A stretch of 64,000 bases of DNA from the NCBI GenBank assembly GCA_027627225.1, contig CM051029.1, forward strand, positions 17,413,656 through 17,477,655, in the 5' to 3' direction. Positions 10,661-21,102 of this stretch are shown in pieces. Positions within the stretch are counted from its first letter, which is position 1; every line of letters starts with the position of its first letter. The notes beneath the pieces were generated by a model. It saw nothing but the letters and a program-made list of their open reading frames with translations. It had not been told where the DNA came from and searched no databases. The DNA is from Congeria kusceri. Lineage: Eukaryota; Mollusca; Bivalvia; Myida; Dreissenidae. A program made the translations under genes and the position numbers.

Positions 10661-12330
10661 ATTCCCTATAATATTTTCAGGCTTGTAATTTAACATGTTT
10701 AAAAAAATATTATATGCTAATATTCTTTTAAAAAAAAGGTTTAATTCAAGAAACAGAACTTTTTAACTATTGGAAGATTTTTTTTAGAAATACTTGATAG
10801 TTTAGAATTGCTAGCTTACATTGATTTCACCACATCAGTCCTCCTTATATTTTACATTATCTTGATCATGCTTTATGTTTTGAATCAATTGTTGTTTAAT
10901 GAAGGCTCGGTATTAAATGTGAGAAAGTTTTAACCGTTTTTACATATTGAATATTAATGCATGTTCAAGTTAGTATCATTGAGATGTGGCTCTTACAAAT
11001 TAACACAACCATAACTATTTTCATACTTGAATTAGTTTGTGAGCCTTTGTCTTGTGACCATTCTCAAATGTTTTATAACAATGGTGTATGCAATGACATG
11101 TATCAAAATAACAGGCTTACCTACTGAAAATAATAACCATATATCTCAATCTATGCTTAATAGATATTTATAAGTTAACACATGGGCCTATTTGAATTGT
11201 TTTGTATTGCACTGTTATAATTATGCGGTACTCTAATTCGGAACGATACATTTTTATATTGCGCTTTTGAAAACACAACTATCAGAATTGTTTGAAACTG
11301 TTTATGTTGTATTGTGGGTTGGATATATAAATTATATTGCCAGCATGAAAACACAATGGTATGTCTGAATTGATTTGAAACCATAATATACACTAACGTT
11401 GTATTCTGGGCCAGACAAATACATTGTATTGATTTTATGATAACACAGTTGTCTAATGGAATTTACAAGCATTTAAACTGTTATATATGCTGTATTCTGT
11501 GCCTGATACATAAAACATTATTAATATTATGAACGCAAGGTGGTATATTTTAGTATGTATAACTGTTATTTATGTTGTAGTCTGGGCCGGAGGCCTATAT
11601 TTACATGTTTACTTTTTTTGTAAATTCTGATAATATAGTCATACTAAAACGTCTTTGTTAGGTTAATTGGTCCATACTGTGCCATACTGTAAGATTGGTA
11701 TATCTACTGGTGGAGTTGTCTCGCATTTGATTCCATTATCAAACCTTACTACCAGTAAAGGCTGTGTGCTATAGAGTCACACCAAGTGTTAGATTTGTCC
11801 ACACTGTGTTTGGCTTTTAAATGTGTCTGAATTTACTCATAATGTGTTATTCTTTTATTGCTGTTTCATTGCGCCACATGTGTGCAGTTCACAATCATGC
11901 TTTATTTACAGAATTGTATCTTTCTATACTAGTTAATATGATCTAAATGGTATGGTCCATTTTTGTAACACAGGCCAAAATGTCATCATGAATAGTGTGT
12001 GATTGTTTTTTTTTCCTGTTTACATGTAGAAAACAAGTGATTGATTGTACATATGTAGTACATACATGCATTGTCCGGTTAACATTATGCATAAAGGAAC
12101 TAACACATCTATTGAATACCCTTTAACGACAATAGACATATGTTAATTACTAGTAAGTGTTATATTCTGCAAATGGCAATCCAATTAAAGTAAGAAAGGA
12201 TTAAATGTGTTGTTGTATTAAAGATTGAACTTTAATAATGAAATTTATATATATATATGCTCCGCAGCTTGTGAGTAACATTTATAGAATAGTTATTGTT
12301 TATTGAATTTTGCAATGCATCATGACCTTT
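10661..12330. other. AT-rich intergenic DNA
   Basis: No exon, repeat array or coding frame could be supported. Loose similarities recur around 11,200-11,600 (TATGTTGTATTNTGGGCC every roughly 100 bases), suggesting a decayed tandem unit. Confidence 0.4.
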
Positions 12331-12334
12331 ACAT

Positions 12335-13165
12335 AAACGAAACCTACATGGGACCCATGCAAACATTTTAACAAAACCCAACTGGGTCCCATATAGGATG
12401 CCCAAAGAGGACCCATATCGAAACCTGGATGGGTCCTAATTGGGCAGCTCATATGGGGCCAAGTGGGATTTTGCAAACACCTTTTGCATTGGTCCCATAT
12501 GGGTAGCCTATATGGGGCCCATCTTGGATCCATATAGAACCCACATGTATCCCATAATGCAACCCATTTGGGACCCATGCAGAAACAGTTTGCAAAATCC
12601 CACATGGCACCATATGGGATGCCTATAAAGGACCCATATCAAAGGCAATATTGGACCCATATGGGTGGCCGATATAGGACCCACCTTGGGTCAAAATGGG
12701 ACCCCCACAGGTCCCATATCGCAACCCATCTGGGACCCATGCAAAACAGTTTGCAAAATCCCACTTGGCCCCATATGGGTTGCCCATACTGGACCCATAT
12801 CGAAGCCCATATTGGACCTATATGGGTACCACATATAGGACTCACTTTGGGTCCACATGGAACCCACAGAGGTCCCATATCGCAACCCATCTGGGACCCA
12901 TACAAATACAGTTTGCAAAATCCAACTTGGCTACATATGGATTGCCCATACAGGACCCATATCGAAGTCCATATTGGACCTATATGGGTATCCCATATAG
13001 GACCCATCTCGGGTCCACATGGAACCCACATAGGTCCCATATCGCAACCCATCTGGGACCCATACAAATACAGTTTGCAAAATCCCATTGGCCCCATATC
13101 GTTAGCCCATACAGGCCCCATATGGTAGCTCATATTGGACCCATATGGGTCCAATGTATTTATGC
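12335..13165. repeat. CCCATATGGG minisatellite with ~165-bp higher-order unit
   Basis: Short GGACCCATAT/GGGTCCCATAT units are organised into a longer unit containing AACAGTTTGCAAAATCCCAC, GCAACCCATCTGGGACCCAT and CCCATATCG. The longer unit recurs near 12,590, 12,750, 12,910 and 13,070. Open frames up to about 200 codons run through it on both strands in Met/Gly/Pro/Ile/Trp-rich frames; they follow from the absence of stops in the repeat and are not called as genes. Confidence 0.9.
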
Positions 13166-13824
13166 TGGCTGGGACTTCAAAACCGTTCACAAGTGCCAAG
13201 AAACTACATCAAAATCTTTTTCTACATGTGGTCTGGAGGAGTTCATATTGAATAATTTAGCACTGCACGAGTGCATTGCACAAAGTAACATTTATCGTTG
13301 AACTATTCTTGGCGTATGTATGGGCTGATATGCTTCCGGTCTTTGGAAGACTCATTATGCTGTCGTGTATTATTTCGTTGAAAGGGTTGCGATCTTACAA
13401 GCTAATTAAATGACTTTCGAAAGTTTTATGGGACAGTATTATCTTACTACATCAAAAACCAATTTGCAATAAAGAATAGAGTGAACTTTTTAATCTTCGT
13501 TGGGCATATTAAAGACGCAGTATCATCAGTTTTCGAGACTGATTAAAGTACATAATTTTGCTAACCTAACAATGTTCTGCACCAATTCCATTTTAATTTT
13601 TAATCTTGATCGGATTTTCAAAATTAAAAACGCATTGAATTGGTTCTGAGCATTTTTAAAACATTGAAGTGCAAATAATTTCGGTTTCAACTTGCACGGT
13701 TATTATAGCCGTCGATGATTCGTACATGCACGCTAATTATTTAAAAACATACACCTCGCAATGCAAAGATCATCACTACCCCGAATTTTTTCTCGCCACA
13801 GAATTCCATGATTGTTCTGGTGGC

Positions 13825-14135
13825 CCGGCTGGCTCAGTTAGTAGCGTGCTGGACTGTCAATCCGGGGATCGTGAGTTCTTGCCTCAGCCCGTCCAAATAA
13901 CTTGTGTACGGATTGGACATGAAATCATTTCTACAGCCATCCCACCCCTTCCTCTGATTCAGGTAAAGCAGTTATCAGTTACTGGCATAGGTATGTGCAA
14001 TTAGTAATGGTTAACCGATCAGATCGGCTAGGTTTTCCCAGAAAAGTGTCAGTAGGTTAACTGACCTCCGCGACATGAGTGAAATACTGTTAAAACGGCC
14101 AAAAATCCAAACAAGCAAACAAACGTTCGGGTGGC
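13825..14135 (+). mobile_element. tRNA-derived SINE, full copy with 3' tail
   Basis: The head GCCCGGCTGGCTCAGTTAGT carries an A box, followed by a tRNA-like GGACTGTCAATCC anticodon arm and a decayed B box (GTGAGTTCTTGCCTC). The tail has AGTAGGTTAACTGACC, GAAATACTGTTAAAACGGCC and an AAACAAGCAAACAAACG end. The same tail without a head occurs at 52,134-52,250. An open frame of 111 codons over 13,669-14,004 crosses the head and is not a gene. Confidence 0.75.
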
Positions 14136-14770
14136 AGTTTATTCTCAGAGATAATGTATCAAATGAAACAAATGGATAAATGGGATGCACAAAAACATAT
14201 AATCCATGTTTTTTTCCAAGCTAACTGATGTTCATTCCGAGTAACATACTAGCATTTCATTTGTCAAAGGTTTTAATAAAAAAGAGTAAATAGTTTGGCA
14301 TAATCATCAACAAGTCAAACAAAATGATGGCAAAGTAGGTGTCAATATTTATGATTTACATTTTCTAACAAAAGTGCCACAATAATCATTATATAAGTTG
14401 ACACTATTTTCTAAGAAAGAATGAGTCCCGATGATGTTTTTGTTTGTTTGTTGTTGTTTTGTTGTTGTTGTTGTTGTTTTGTTGTTGTGTTTTTTTTTTG
14501 TATTGTTTTTTTGTTGTTGTTTTATTTGACAAATTTATGTATGAAAAATTGAGGATGCACACAAAAAGCATCACTTCTCAATAAGCTCATTTGGGTAATC
14601 GTTTGATAGTTATCCTTGCAGATTTTGTTAACACAGATGTCCCTTTAAAGTACGGCAATACTGCTAACTTTAGATCGCTTAACATATTGTGTCTTTTCCA
14701 CGTCTGATACGCCATTACGTGATTTAGTCAGAAGCCGTGGGTTTATTACGCATGAGATAACCAACTTCGG
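14136..14770. other. Gene-free stretch with GTT microsatellite
   Basis: Contains a TTG/TTTTG microsatellite at about 14,440-14,525 and nothing else recognisable before the first exon at 14,776. Confidence 0.6.
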
Positions 14771-14775
14771 AGACA

Positions 14776-14815
14776 ATGTGCAGTACGAAGAATTTTATAC
14801 GAGCTTGCGTTATAG
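14776..14815 (+). CDS. LamG-PAN secreted protein, exon 1 (signal peptide start)
   Basis: ATG at 14,776 opens 13 codons plus one base (MCSTKNFIRACVI) before a strong donor GTAAGG at 14,816. The exon ends in phase 1, which is the phase needed by the exon at 15,558. Joining gives a hydrophobic N-terminus MCSTKNFIRACVIVSLPTSV, then QA, which reads as a signal peptide with a plausible cleavage after the Ala. This start is preferred because it supplies a secretion signal to an otherwise headless extracellular protein. It is inferred from splice phase, not from transcript data. Confidence 0.6.
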
Positions 14816-15111
14816 GTAAGGTAAACAGTTTTAACAGTTATATGCTATTATTTGATATTTTCTGATTGGATATCAATTTTTCAAATGTCTTTTCTCACTA
14901 TAGTACGAGCTTTAATTGTTATTATTGAAGCCTTCTATGAGTGAATCTTTCTTAAAGTCAAAATAGACGAAACTGATATATCAATATACCGGTAAATTTT
15001 TTATCTTAGATTTTCATATTTCTTTTACTTTTGTTCATAAGTTGTATATGTTAAGGCTTAATAAATTAATTTCTTTTATACATGAACAGTACCTTTTTGT
15101 TGGAATTATTA

Positions 15112-15440
15112 TTACCGCTGTCTTCTTTGTATGTTTCGTATGATTGAAAATATGTTTTTATTTTGCCCCGAAGGAGGGCATATTAAAATCGAACCGTCCG
15201 GCCCTCCGTGCGTCCGTCCGTCCGTTAGTCCGTCCGAAGGTTTTATCACGTCAAATATTTTGAATAATATAAAAGGTATTTCCTTGAAACTTGAAATACT
15301 TTTTTTACTATCAATGTCTCCACCAGGAAAAGCAACCCCCATAAGTCTGTTTCGTATTTTGACAGATTTGTGTCCCATTTTTAACTTAGAAATTTTGGTA
15401 ATTTTTTTTCAACGATTTATTTTTGTGCCAATGTCGCACT
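15112..15440. repeat. Dispersed CCGTCCGTCCGT repeat in intron 1
   Basis: Begins TTTTGCCCCGAAGGAGGGCA and contains the CGTCCGTCCGTCCGTTAGTC microsatellite typical of a dispersed molluscan repeat. It lies entirely within the intron between 14,815 and 15,558. A GT/G run (GTGTGTGTGGGGGGG) follows at about 15,460. Confidence 0.6.
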
Positions 15441-15557
15441 TACTGAAGAGCATTCGAGTGTGTGTGTGTGTGTGGGGGGGGGAGCATATGTCACCTGATA
15501 GTGACGGTATTTGTAATGTATTTTTAAAATGCGTCTTAATTGTTTCTGTACTTCCAG

Positions 15558-16295
15558 TGTCCTTACCTACCAGCGTGCAGGCCTACTCATCTCCTAAAAT
15601 GACCTGGCCTCTAAGCATTCAGAATCCGGCCTTCGACATCATTGCCATGACAAATGACGGGGGAGCAGTCGGGTGTGGTATAGAAGTTGGAGATGTGAAT
15701 CAGAACTTCGGCTACAGTGCCATTAGGTTTGGCGGCAACAGTCTGTCTTTTATCGACTTAAGGGTCGTCCACCATTCGGTTACATACTTCGAAGCGTTTT
15801 CCTTGGCCCTAACTGTCAAAGCAGCCTCGTGTACAGCAGGTACATATTTTCACTACCAGAAGGTTTCAACAGCAACTGGAAGCGCCAGTTCTATTAAAGA
15901 CATTATATGCTGGTTCAATTCTTCTAATACAATAGTAGATGTTGTTGGTCAGAATGGACAGCCGTTAGGTCAGTTGGCAGCTCCATCACTGTGTTCGACG
16001 TCAAACTGGATCACAATCGCTATATCGTATGACAAAAGCATCGGAAGTCTGACGCTGTTGAAACTTGGACAGACTGTCGGCGTCGTGTCTGTCGCCGTCG
16101 GTGGAAGCATACCTCGGTTGATGCAGCCGGGAAAATGGCGCATCGGCGGCGCGTTTGATGGTGCTACAAAGTCGTTTGTAGGGCAGGCCATGTGCTGCAA
16201 TATGTACGACAGCATAATGCTGAATAGCGAACTCACGTTGGCTGATTTGGAGTGCAGGACGTTCAAGTTTCCGTCGCCCTTTCCGAACGATCCTT
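15558..16295 (+). CDS. LamG-PAN secreted protein, exon 2: laminin-G/concanavalin A-like domain
   Basis: Acceptor TGTTTCTGTACTTCCAG precedes it and donor GTGAGT at 16,296 follows; both ends are phase 1. About 246 codons encode a jelly-roll-like segment: a lead-in YSSPKMTWPLS, strands such as AFDIIAMTNDGG and FEAFSLALTVKAAS, a WITIAISYDKSIGSLTLLK strand pair, a KWRIGGAFDGATKSFVGQ segment and a closing NMYDSIMLNSELTLADLECR that matches the usual end of LamG/pentraxin-like domains. This fold commonly binds glycans or matrix proteins outside the cell. The ligand cannot be inferred. The longer open frame starting at 15,131 is intron read-through, and the antisense frame at 15,970-16,344 is a shadow. 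Confidence 0.75.
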
Positions 16296-17093
16296 GTGAG
16301 TATTCGGCCGTATGTATCTCAGACAACCGTGGTTTTAATGACATCTGATTTCAATATTCACAATGATTGTTATTTTGTATTGAACTTAACGGCAATAGGT
16401 TTTCTTTGCTTATTAACCGAATACTGTGAACTCATTTTATTTCGCGGTAATTAAAGTTTTGCGTAAATATGTCATTTATATTAGCATGCTGTCATCTGAT
16501 GAAGTTTCTTGCATGTTGTGTATATCACAAGGGGGGCTGCGATAGACGAGTGAATGACACCTAAGGGCATCATTTAGTAGCCAGTTCTGGGTCACTTGAG
16601 ATAGAACCTAGTTGAATACGAATATAAAAGTGACAATAAATAATGTGATTTTCATTTTGCAGGATTGTTTATCATGTTAGGACAAGTTTGCGAATTAGGG
16701 ACCTCGCGAATTTGCGGGGTTTTTTCAGGAAGGCTCGAAAATTTAGAAACTACGAAATAAAATGGTTTTACAGTAGCTCTGAAACATTTAATAGTTAACT
16801 GGGCCCGTATTCACCAACCTACTCTGAGCTCTGAGACTTGAGAATAAATAACAGGCTAAGACTCAAGAAAAGATACTTGTGCGTTTGCAAATATCCAGGG
16901 TACCAATGTTGGTTATGTCGTTAACAAATTGATCTAAACAAAGAATGGACTAATTAGAGTGAGTGAATACCAAGTAATATGTATCTTTATAGCGCTCGTA
17001 GAACAGAACAAGTTTCAAGAATAATCTTTATTCTTAGTCTTAAGTCTAAGAAATAGTTGATGAATATGGGTCCTGATCTGAGTTTTCCAATAG
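16296..17093. other. Intron 2 with a reverse LINE-tail remnant
   Basis: Near 16,998-17,055 the minus strand reads AATAAAGATTATTCTTGAAA then CTTGTTCTGTTCT, the kind of TGTTC-repeat 3' end found on the LINE at 60.5 kb. Near 16,801 CCCGTATTCACCAACCTACT resembles the sequence at 48,517. Nothing coding was seen. Confidence 0.5.
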
Positions 17094-17365
17094 CTTCAGA
17101 GTCCGGATCGTGCGAAGAGTTAAAAGGGTACATCGTTCTGGCCTCACGTGACACGGACATTGACAGTTCCACGGTGCCCATAGCAACGTCAACAGTACCA
17201 TCACGTGCAAAGTGTGCCGATGTATGCCTTAAGAATGACCAATGCGTCACATTTACGTTTTCGACTTTTAGCAAATTGTGTAAGATGTACGACGATCAGT
17301 ATAACGACGATCTTGTTGCAAGTTCTGGTGTTAACTATTACACACGCAAAGATCACTGTTGCTAA
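17094..17365 (+). CDS. LamG-PAN secreted protein, terminal exon: PAN/apple domain
   Basis: The exon runs to TAA at 17,363-17,365 and encodes about 90 residues with conserved cysteines: CEELKGYIVLASRDTDIDSS, then SRAKCADVCLKNDQCVTFTF and LCKMYDD, ending RKDHCC. The C-x3-C-x5-C spacing followed by a hydrophobic stretch and LCxxY is the PAN/apple signature, a protein- or carbohydrate-binding module. Two acceptors are possible. AG at 17,092-17,093 gives an open junction with exon 2. The stronger-looking AG at 17,098-17,099 would create a TAG at the junction and is rejected. The whole gene then encodes about 349 residues. The open frame upstream to 17,057 is intron. Confidence 0.7.
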
Positions 17366-17637
17366 TAGCTCGGACACATTAACCCGACATTCATGAACTC
17401 TATTAGTATATATAACGCGCTTTATTTATCTCCAAAATAAAAAGATCTATATTTATACTCGGTTTTGTGCTTGCACGTGTTTTCACGTGTTAACTTATAC
17501 AGTGTATCATAGTTTCAGTGAATTACGCAAACATTAACTTAACTCGATCCCAGTACGAAAATTCAAATACTCATCGAAACGGATTTATAATATATTCATG
17601 AATAAAGGTCAGCGTTAAGTCAATGTGTCCGAGCTAT
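17365..17637. mobile_element. Small inverted-repeat element abutting the stop codon
   Basis: ATAGCTCGGACACATT at 17,365-17,380 is matched in inverted orientation at 17,622-17,637. The left end shares the last base of the TAA stop of the PAN exon. The interior is AT-rich and carries AATAAA at 17,436-17,441, the first poly(A) signal after the stop. Confidence 0.7.
17436..17441 (+). promoter_or_regulatory. Poly(A) signal of the LamG-PAN gene
   Basis: Canonical AATAAA about 70 bases downstream of the stop codon, within the inverted-repeat element. Confidence 0.5.
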
Positions 17638-17639
17638 AA

Positions 17640-19555
17640 CTTTTAAAGCATAATCAGTTAATTGTTTTTGCGACTCGTGGTCTTAGCCTTTGCAAAGTTC
17701 AACCAAACAGACTATGTTATACATGTATTTACAGCTGCCTTGATAACCACTCAACAAAAAAATCGCTTAAATACGTGTGTGTTTTCAGTATGTATATAAA
17801 AAAAATCTGACTGTGTTGGTATTTTCATCAAAATATTTCTATGTTATTTTTAAATGTATCTACCGGTAATACTTTATTGTTTGATTTAAAATACAGATAC
17901 ACCATAATCGTAATCATTACTGTAATCACCATTTTCATAAATACTAACTTATAATGTTCGTATCATCATCATCATCATCATTATCATCATCGTCGTCGTC
18001 GTCGTCACCATCACAACCATCATCATCAGCAGCAGCAACAGCAGCAGCAGGAGCCGCATCATCATCATCATTATCTCCAAAACAGTAACAAAATAACGAA
18101 CACGAAAACATTGGTTCCAGCTAATTAATTTTATTTACTGAAAAGCAAAATATACATGCTTTTACATGTAGGAACAACGTGTTATTAAATTGCATCTTAT
18201 TTACCACGATGTCTCAGTCTTATAAAAACCATCACTTCACTTGATGATGGTCATTTTACCACGCGTTCTTCGCATTCAGTTCGAAACCATCACTTCACTT
18301 GATGATGGTTACATGTGTTACTGGATCTCAAAGCAGTGGAACTGGTGAAACTGACCCTTAACTAGGTCAATTTCATAAAATGTCAAATTAGTTCTGTGGA
18401 AATATGATAAAAGCCAATATGCTTCGGACATTATCGGCGTTTGTGTTTCTTAAACCGCACACTAATCGATGAAGATTTGATTTCACACTGGTCTTCACCA
18501 AAGTGTTGCACTTTATGAATAACGTCACGGCAAATCAGGTAATCCACATTCATCGGCGAGGGCACAAGACTGCTTGGTTCTACAGTGTGCTTATTTTGTT
18601 AATTACAATGGTATATGTTTGCACACGCTCCAACTAATGTAAAATACATTTAAATACTTACAGAAGGAGAACTATAAGCAAAAAATACTAGTTATACATG
18701 ACAACACAAAATACGTACAAAAGGGCAATACCTTAACATATTAACATGAAATAAACTGACAAAGCTCAATTGAGAACAAAATCATAATTATTCGCAATAC
18801 ATGATTAGTAATATAATTATTTGTACTATTATTGTTCCGATTAAATTTCACAATAAAGGTTACATAAAGTATTACATTCCATTTACTTTAACGTGTATAT
18901 ACAAAATGCAACAAATATTGGATATTAATTAAATATTTTTATTATTTCATTACAATATATTTTAAATCACTTTACACAGTTTTTTCTTTCATACACCCAA
19001 CACAGTTCTTACACAGTTCTTACTGTTAACGCAGAACGTTGATTATCCAATTATTATGATTGCTAATCAAGTCAGTAGCTGTTAACATAACATCGAAGAG
19101 CTTATAAAATTGCTTCTAAATCGCTTGAAATAAATACACATACATGTATATTAATAATCTAACAATCAACATGTCAACACAAGAGGAGCTTCAATAAAAG
19201 TGTTCAGATTTTCTGCGCCGTCCTGCGTTAAGATTTCCTGCGCCGTTCTGTGTTCAGTGTTTCTGGGCCAAGCAAAGTTACACTGTGGTCCAAGCAAATA
19301 TAAGAAAAATGAAACTCTAGTTACACTCTGGGCCAAGCAAAGTTACACTCTGGCTCATGCAAAGCTACACTCTTGTTAAACATAATTATGTTACGTATGA
19401 GTACCTACACAACGTCGTTGGCAAGTGTATTCATTTAATTCCATTTAGAGGTTAACTTAGTGTCAATATTATTTTGCCTTTTTGTTTGGCATTTTCTTAC
19501 TTTTGTTTTGTTTTGTCTTGTTCGTTTGTATTACTTTATTTTCTTTTTTTCTGAT
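17640..19555. other. Gene-free stretch with microsatellites and hairpins
   Basis: CATCAT/CGTCGT/CAGCAG microsatellite tracts occupy 17,965-18,075. The imperfect palindrome CCATCACTTCACTTGATGAT(GG) occurs twice, at about 18,227 and 18,287. Around 19,200-19,380 there are short direct repeats of CTGGGCCAAGCAAAGTTACA. No coding frame. Confidence 0.6.
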
Positions 19556-19556
19556 T

Positions 19557-19595
<39 letters not shown>
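19557..19595. repeat. C29-A10 homopolymer tract
   Basis: Twenty-nine consecutive C followed by ten A, starting 57 bases downstream of the 3' end of the ZAP-like gene on the minus strand (so G29 on the sense strand of that gene). The length is likely to vary between alleles or assemblies. Confidence 0.9.
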
Positions 19596-19596
<1 letters not shown>

Positions 19597-19651
19597 ATAA
19601 TACGCTATAGTTAACACACCCTTGATCAAAAGTTTTACATGCATGTATGTA

Positions 19652-21102
19652 TTATTCTTTTGAAAAACTTGTCGAAGACTGTCTAAAATATCTCTCGGCT
19701 AAGCTTTCGGAGGGGCTCTCGCTTCCATTGTCCTTTTCAAAAGCTTGTCTTGCTTTAATAGCATAATGGAGAAGTTTCTTTATATCTTCTTCTCGAATGT
19801 TTTCCACATCAAGGCCGAAATTATCCAATACATATCTCGACTGCGAATTCAGAAGATGATGATTTCGTTTGCAGGCTTGACGAAATTTGCAACCATCCTC
19901 GATGAAGTATTTGCATACGTGTAAATGTTGACATTTGTCGCTGTTTTTGCAGCCGCCTTCATTGTTATAAAATTTGCATACAATTGGAAGGGTCGTCCAG
20001 TTTCTGTTTTCAGCGTGCCTACATAGTTCGAGCACGACGCAGTCGGGAAGTTTGTCAATCTTCTCGTTTTCTAAGACTTTAGCATTTCGGGCGTGGCGAA
20101 TATCGTGTGAAAATTGACACGTTGATTGCTTGTGGCATCGACCAATCATGAAAAACTTGCAAAGGTGGAGGTCTTTGCAAACATGATCGTGTTTTAAGGT
20201 TTTGGTGTATGTTGGACAAATGTTGAGGTTAATTCTTGGTATTTCAATTCCATCTTCTTTAATTTCTATAATAGTGTCTTTAAACATTGTCTCCACGAAC
20301 GTCTTTAAACAATACATCGTTATAAATTCACGGCCTTTATAGAAGTTCTTGCAAAGATACTCAAACGAAGCGTTTGATTTCGGTTGTTTCAAGGCTATAT
20401 TTATTATATCTTTGCCTATGGATACCAAAACATTACGATTCGCTTTCTCTATGTATTCTTCCGTAATAAATCTGTGATCTTCATTTGGAGATGATGATCG
20501 TATTTCTTGTTGGTTGTTTTGCCTTCGTTTTTGTAGTTTTTCCGAACGTGACTTGCGTTTGCGATAACGTTTATCTTCGGCATTTGAAGCTGCATCGCGT
20601 TTACGTTTTCGAGAGGCATGATCGACACCGTAGGTAAGTTCAATATCTTCTGGGTATTGATTCCTCGTATCAGGTTCGTCAATGTAACTAGAAGTAGTAC
20701 TTCCTATTTCTTTTACACCCCGTTCAGTGTTTGTGTTAAACACTTCACGTCGTTCCATCTCCATTCCTAGTTCTTCAACATGCATTCGTCCTCCAACACC
20801 ACTCACATGCGTGCGGTCATCACAAGAATCGTGCGTAACACCATATCCTATTGTGCGAAAGGCTTCGTCACTAAAATGTAACCTTGCCTCCGCATATCGA
20901 CCCACCCCATCTCGTTCAGTCTGATGATTTCTCCCTGATTCCTTCTCTAAATACCTACCTTCACTATATCGATCGTATCCGTTATCAATGTCATCGACCC
21001 GTCTATTTGGAGAATAATCATCCCTATGATAACCATCGCATCGATTTACATGCAAATCTCGCTCTTCGATATGTATTTTTTCTTTTTCTCTCAGGCAATA
21101 CT
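19652..21102 (-). CDS. ZAP/PARP12-like CCCH zinc-finger protein 1, C-terminal part
   Basis: Read from about 21,102 this frame gives a charged linker, a basic KRKRD/RYRKRKSRSEK stretch, an ~80-residue helical segment (around ITEEYIEKANRNVLVSIGKD) placed like the winged-helix at the start of ZAP, then the zinc-finger block. Numbering from the TTG at 21,055, the clear fingers are C299-x7-C307-x5-C313-x3-H317, C360-x8-C369-x5-C375-x3-H379 and C381-x7-C389-x5-C395-x3-H399. A degenerate fourth lies ahead (C280, C293, H297, one Cys missing). DLHLCKFFMIGRC, SHDIRHARNAKVL and CQHLHVCKYF follow the ZAP pattern closely. There is no PARP, WWE or helicase domain. A role in RNA binding, perhaps antiviral, is inferred from family. 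The C-terminus has a short Ser-rich tail. The first in-frame codon upstream is not ATG, so this is a continuation of 21,091-22,323 in another frame. Confidence 0.75.

Noticed and set aside
12300..13301. Overlapping open frames of 186-201 codons on both strands
   Set aside because: They translate the CCCATATGGG minisatellite; composition is repetitive and both strands are open for the same reason.
13669..14004. 111-codon frame
   Set aside because: Crosses the tRNA-like head of a SINE.
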